NCBI RefSeq assembly: GCF_014349155.1
Contig: NZ_JACSIT010000153.1
Span: 1-64,000, forward strand
DNA from: Neolewinella lacunae
GTDB lineage: Bacteria > Bacteroidota > Bacteroidia > Chitinophagales > Saprospiraceae
Direction of reading: 5' to 3'
Length of the DNA: 64,000 nt
Notes under the pieces: generated by a model
Seen by the model: only the letters and a program-made list of their open reading frames with translations
Told to the model about the DNA's origin: nothing
Databases searched by the model: none
Shown here: piece by piece, positions 61,039 through 64,000 of the stretch
Position numbering within the stretch: position 1 is the stretch's first letter
Layout of the letters: the number at the start of each line of letters is the position of its first letter
Program-made: the position numbers and the translations under genes

Positions 61039-63315
61039 TTATTCCTGAATCATGTCCCAAAGGCGGCGAACCTGGTCGACGATATTGACGCGCCGCTTGC
61101 CCTCCGGCGTCCGGTTTGCCAAGCGGGTCTTGAGCCGGAACAGGGTCAACGACCGGGGCCCGAGCGTGAAGGGCGTGTTGGCTAAGACGTCCTTATCGGT
61201 CGGGATGGCGTCCGTCTCCGTATCTACCAGCTGCTCCCATCGGGTAAATTCCTGCACCCCGGGTAAGGTAAAGGGCACTTCTTCCCAGTAGGCGTTGAGC
61301 AGCAGGAGGAAAATATCGTCCTTGATGCGGCGGCCGCGCTCGTCAAATTCCACCATGGCTTCCCCATTGAGGATCATGCCGAGGGTACGGACGTGGGGAC
61401 TGGCCCAATCGTTGGCACTCATCTCGTGGCCAGCGGGGTTGATCCACAGGATGTCCCCGAGTTGGGAGTCTTCCATCGTCCGGCCGTTGAAGAAACGCCG
61501 GCGGTGAAAAATGGGGTTGTCCTTGCGCAACTGAATCAGGCCACGGGTGAAGGAATGCAGGCTGCGTTGTTCAGCCGTCCATTTCCAATCGAACCAGCTG
61601 ATTTCGTTGTCCTGGCAGTAAGCATTGTTATTGCCCTGCTGGGTGCGGCCGTATTCGTCGCCCATCGTCAGCATGGGTACGCCCTGGCTGAGGAACAGGG
61701 TACTGAGCAAATTGCGCTGCATGCGTTGTCGCAGGGCATTGATGGCCGGATCTTCGGTAGGCCCCTCCACACCGCAGTTCCAGCTCAGGTTGTGGCTTTC
61801 GCCGTCGCGGTTGTCTTCCCCGTTGGCTTCGTTGTGTTTTTCGTTGTAGGAATAGAGGTCACGGAGGGTGAATCCGTCGTGGGCCGTAACAAAATTGATG
61901 CTGGCTGACGGGCGGCGGCCGCCAATTTCGTAGAGATCCGAAGAACCGCTTAACCGGTAAGCCAACTCAGCCACCCCAACATCGTCGCCCCGCCAGAAAG
62001 CCCGCACGTTATCGCGGTACTTGCCATTCCACTCAGACCATAACACGGGGAAGTTGCCCACCTGGTAGCCGCCGGGACCGACATCCCAGGGCTCCGCAAT
62101 GAGTTTCACCTGGCTGATGATGGGATCCTGGTGGATGGTATCCAGGAAAGTGCTCAGGCGGCCCACCTCGAAGAGCCCCCTCGCCAGGGCACTGGCCAGG
62201 TCAAAGCGGAAACCATCAACGTGCATTTCAGTAACCCAGTAGCGGAGGCTGTCCATAACTACCTGCAGGGTCCGCGGATTGGTCAGGTTGAGGGTATTAC
62301 CCGTCCCCGTGTAATCCATGTAAAATTGCTTCTGGTCATCGACCAGGCGGTAGTAGTTGGCATTATCAAGGCCTTTCATGCCCAACATGGGCCCGAAGTG
62401 GTTGCCCTCCGCAGTGTGGTTGTACACTACGTCAAGAATTACCTCCAGTCCTGCTTTGTGGAGCTTTTTGACCATTTCTTTAAACTCCCGCACCTGCCCG
62501 CCGGCACTGCCGGTAGATCCGTATTCAGCGTGGGGGGCAAAGAAACTCAGGCTATTGTAGCCCCAGTAATTGCTCAATCCCATTTGCACCAGACGGTCGT
62601 CGTGGACAAAGTGATGGATGGGCATTAGTTCCACGGCGGTTACGCCCAGGTTTTTCAGGTAGTCGATGACGGAGGGATGGGCCAGGCCGGCGTAGGTCCC
62701 CCGCTCCTGCTCCGGCACATCGGGGTGAAGAGCAGTAAGGCCTTTGACGTGGGCTTCGTAAATGATGGTGGAGTGCATCGGGTGGTTGGGCAGCACATCG
62801 CCTTCCCAATCAAACTCCGTGTTGATGATCACCCCCTTAGTGATGTAAGGAGCCGAATCACGCCCATCCTTAATCAGGTGCCGATCGGGCGAAGGATGAT
62901 CAATGGGATAGGGATAGACGTCGCTGGTCCACTTGATCTGCCCGTCGATGGCTTTGGTGTAGGGATCGATCAGGAGCTTTTCCGGGTTAAAGCGTCGGCC
63001 ATTTCGGGGGTCCCATTCGCCGTGGGCGCGGAACCCGTAGCGCCAGCCTTCCGGCAGCTTGGGGATGTAGCAGTGCCAGACCAGGTCCGTCTGTTCCATC
63101 ATGCGGATGCGGTAGACTTCCTTGGAGGGGTCCGCTTTAGCAAACAGGCACAAGTCAACGCGCGTGGCGTGCTCGCTGAAGACCGCGAAGTTTACGCCTT
63201 CGCGGGTCCAGGTGGCGCCCAGGGGGTAAGGACTGCCGGGCCAAACTTCAATGTCACCAAATTGCCCGTAGGCAGTAATTTCCTGCTGATCGCAGATGTT
63301 CGAGGCTTTCGTCAT
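61039..63315 (-). CDS. glgX: Glycogen debranching enzyme
   Basis: 758 residues from ATG 63315 (an ATG 18 bases earlier is also possible). CBM48 domain at about 25-125 (GSPYPLGATWTREGVNFAVF); GH13 barrel with VILDVVYNHTAEGNHFG near 283-299, nucleophile Asp in FRFDLASALAR near 366-376, acid Glu in KLIAEPWDVGPGG near 403-415 and FVTAHDGFTLRDLYSYNEK near 461-479. Hydrolyses alpha-1,6 branches of limit dextrins during glycogen breakdown. The upstream open frame to 63993 runs through other sequence and is not part of the gene. Forms a pair with xseA. Confidence 0.95.
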   Translation of the reverse strand: MTKASNICDQQEITAYGQFGDIEVWPGSPYPLGATWTREGVNFAVFSEHATRVDLCLFAKADPSKEVYRIRMMEQTDLVWHCYIPKLPEGWRYGFRAHGEWDPRNGRRFNPEKLLIDPYTKAIDGQIKWTSDVYPYPIDHPSPDRHLIKDGRDSAPYITKGVIINTEFDWEGDVLPNHPMHSTIIYEAHVKGLTALHPDVPEQERGTYAGLAHPSVIDYLKNLGVTAVELMPIHHFVHDDRLVQMGLSNYWGYNSLSFFAPHAEYGSTGSAGGQVREFKEMVKKLHKAGLEVILDVVYNHTAEGNHFGPMLGMKGLDNANYYRLVDDQKQFYMDYTGTGNTLNLTNPRTLQVVMDSLRYWVTEMHVDGFRFDLASALARGLFEVGRLSTFLDTIHQDPIISQVKLIAEPWDVGPGGYQVGNFPVLWSEWNGKYRDNVRAFWRGDDVGVAELAYRLSGSSDLYEIGGRRPSASINFVTAHDGFTLRDLYSYNEKHNEANGEDNRDGESHNLSWNCGVEGPTEDPAINALRQRMQRNLLSTLFLSQGVPMLTMGDEYGRTQQGNNNAYCQDNEISWFDWKWTAEQRSLHSFTRGLIQLRKDNPIFHRRRFFNGRTMEDSQLGDILWINPAGHEMSANDWASPHVRTLGMILNGEAMVEFDERGRRIKDDIFLLLLNAYWEEVPFTLPGVQEFTRWEQLVDTETDAIPTDKDVLANTPFTLGPRSLTLFRLKTRLANRTPEGKRRVNIVDQVRRLWDMIQE

Positions 63316-63431
63316 AGGTAAATGACAAACCATTGGAGGGAGGGGAAGGTTCAGGGCAGCCAGCGTCCCTTTGCGGCAAAAAACGGCCTCCTGCGCTGGC
63401 AATTTTCCGGTAGGGCCTGAAGGACAATCCT

Positions 63432-64000
63432 TTATGTCTTGCCTTGCTCTTTTGTCCTGACTCCCCCCTTCGGGGGGTCGGGGGGGAGCACCTGCGTACG
63501 CGCCCAAATTTGCCCGGAATGGCGCGCCAGGGCAAAGGCGAGCGGAATGAGGACGTGGGGCAGGCGCAAGACCACTTCGGGAAGCCACTGCCGCAGCAAG
63601 GTCCCCATCCCCACCAGCCAGCCATAACTCCAAAGGCGCGCTGCCGTAGTGAGCAGCGCCCAGGGCAACAGCCAGCAAAGCGCCAGCCAGTGTGCGCGGC
63701 GGAATGGCAGCACGAGGAACAACGCCGCCAGGAAATCCAAAATCCCCACCCCGAAGAGCAGCTGCCGCGCCAGCGCCTCCCCTACCCCCAAGCCCGCTTG
63801 GGTCATCAGCACGAAATTGGCGGGCACGGGATGAAAACCGACCGCATACAAACCATGTCCAACGAAGGTGGCGGCCACCACCCAACGCACCCAACGCCAG
63901 TAGACTTCCCCCCCGGGACCCCTGCGGTAGGCATACCAGATCAGGGGCGCGCCAGTTTGCAGCCCCAGCTCCAGCACTTGCCCGATCTGCCAAAAGGCTT
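63432..64000 (-). CDS. Membrane protein, 5' end beyond the window
   Basis: At least 189 residues; the frame is open to the right edge (AFWQIGQVLELG), so the start is missing. Five or so membrane helices are seen (for example LIWYAYR; WVRWVVAATFVGHGLYAVGF; LLFGVGILDFLAALFLVLPF; LALCWLLPWALLTTAARLW). The family is not recognised. The C-terminal 20 residues (VLPPDPPKGG...) are encoded by the 45 bp GC-rich repeat, so the natural end may have been replaced or extended by the element. Confidence 0.65.
   Translation of the reverse strand, partial: AFWQIGQVLELGLQTGAPLIWYAYRRGPGGEVYWRWVRWVVAATFVGHGLYAVGFHPVPANFVLMTQAGLGVGEALARQLLFGVGILDFLAALFLVLPFRRAHWLALCWLLPWALLTTAARLWSYGWLVGMGTLLRQWLPEVVLRLPHVLIPLAFALARHSGQIWARTQVLPPDPPKGGVRTKEQGKT
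63461..63504. repeat. 45 bp GC-rich dispersed element, copy 3
   Basis: Same hairpin CCCCCC-TTCG-GGGGGG and GGGAGCACCTGCG as copies 1 and 2, with GTACGCGCCC instead of GCCGCGCCC at the end. It overlaps the 3' end of the membrane protein gene. Confidence 0.75.

Noticed and set aside
63316-63993. N-terminal extension of glgX to 984 residues
   Set aside because: The extra 226 codons overlap another membrane protein gene on the same strand and a repeat, and GlgX family proteins start near 63315.
1-64000. tRNA or rRNA genes
   Set aside because: No T-loop GGTTCGAATCC-type cores with matching stems and no rRNA signature sequences were noticed; a tRNAscan run would settle it.

Overview
This 64 kb window is chromosomal DNA of a GC-rich Bacteroidota, most likely a marine Saprospiria / Lewinella-type bacterium. 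The basis is the fused LpxC-FabZ, GldA/GldF gliding genes, two GLPGLI proteins beside a TonB-dependent-receptor-like barrel, a type IX secretion C-terminal domain on an extracellular nuclease, S46 dipeptidyl peptidase, DUF3667, BT_3928-type DoxX and long NusB proteins, and promoters of the TAnnTTTG type. No rRNA, tRNA or CRISPR array was recognised.

Region 1-6.35 kb is the accessory part and the most interesting. A tyrosine recombinase (4573-6348) is followed, in the same direction of transcription, by an AT-rich array that has the anatomy of an integron. There is an attI-like junction at about 4544, a 1.4 kb cassette with a serine beta-lactamase-like lipoprotein ending in a ~130 bp attC-like site, a 1.55 kb cassette with a secreted zinc metalloprotease ending in a 58 bp attC-like site, and a third cassette with a metalloprotease lipoprotein. 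In both complete cassettes the first 9-10 bases are the exact complement of the start of the cassette's own attC, the signature expected if each was inserted as a circle. The integrase sits upstream of the array in the same orientation (an inverted arrangement), lacks the long IntI-specific insertion, has a three-module N-terminal extension, and has Cys where the second catalytic Arg should be. The third cassette gene is broken twice: by an in-frame TAG and by an IS1-family element at the window edge.

Region 6.35-14.6 kb holds a secreted protein of unknown family, an S41 C-terminal processing protease, an S46 dipeptidyl peptidase (DPP11-like Arg in the S1 site) and a PyrR-like phosphoribosyltransferase, separated by several families of intergenic repeats including a 107 bp tandem repeat. 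Region 15-20 kb carries a possible CotH-like protein, DUF4159, RsmE, a NifU-domain protein and a histidine kinase/response regulator pair. Region 20-25 kb is a GLPGLI-GLPGLI-outer membrane barrel locus. Region 25-36 kb has a MOSC protein, LysA, Pgi, a double fasciclin protein, GldA-hypothetical-GldF, and a GT2 glycosyltransferase fused to a nucleotide-sugar/NAD-binding-like domain. Region 36-42.2 kb is one leftward operon for lipid A biosynthesis (small protein, lpxD, lpxC/fabZ, lpxA) continuing into an ABC ATPase, an arginyltransferase-like protein and a lipoprotein. Region 42.4-64 kb holds mostly housekeeping and envelope genes: T9SS-exported nuclease, DUF3667, 3-hydroxyacyl-CoA dehydrogenase, cobalamin adenosyltransferase, YihY, cohesin-domain lipoprotein, OmpA, DUF6438-like lipoprotein, DoxX/BT_3928, NusB, Fmt, lipase, SRPBCC membrane protein, GH9 cellulase, XseA, GlgX and a truncated membrane protein.

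The intergenic spaces are rich in dispersed repeats: a GC-rich element built on GGGCGCGGCCGCAGGTGC (at least 13 sites), a MITE-like family with short terminal inverted repeats (3 copies), heptamer arrays of ACTATGA, and GAGGTCAAGACGTTTTACG / ACTCCATGCA modules.
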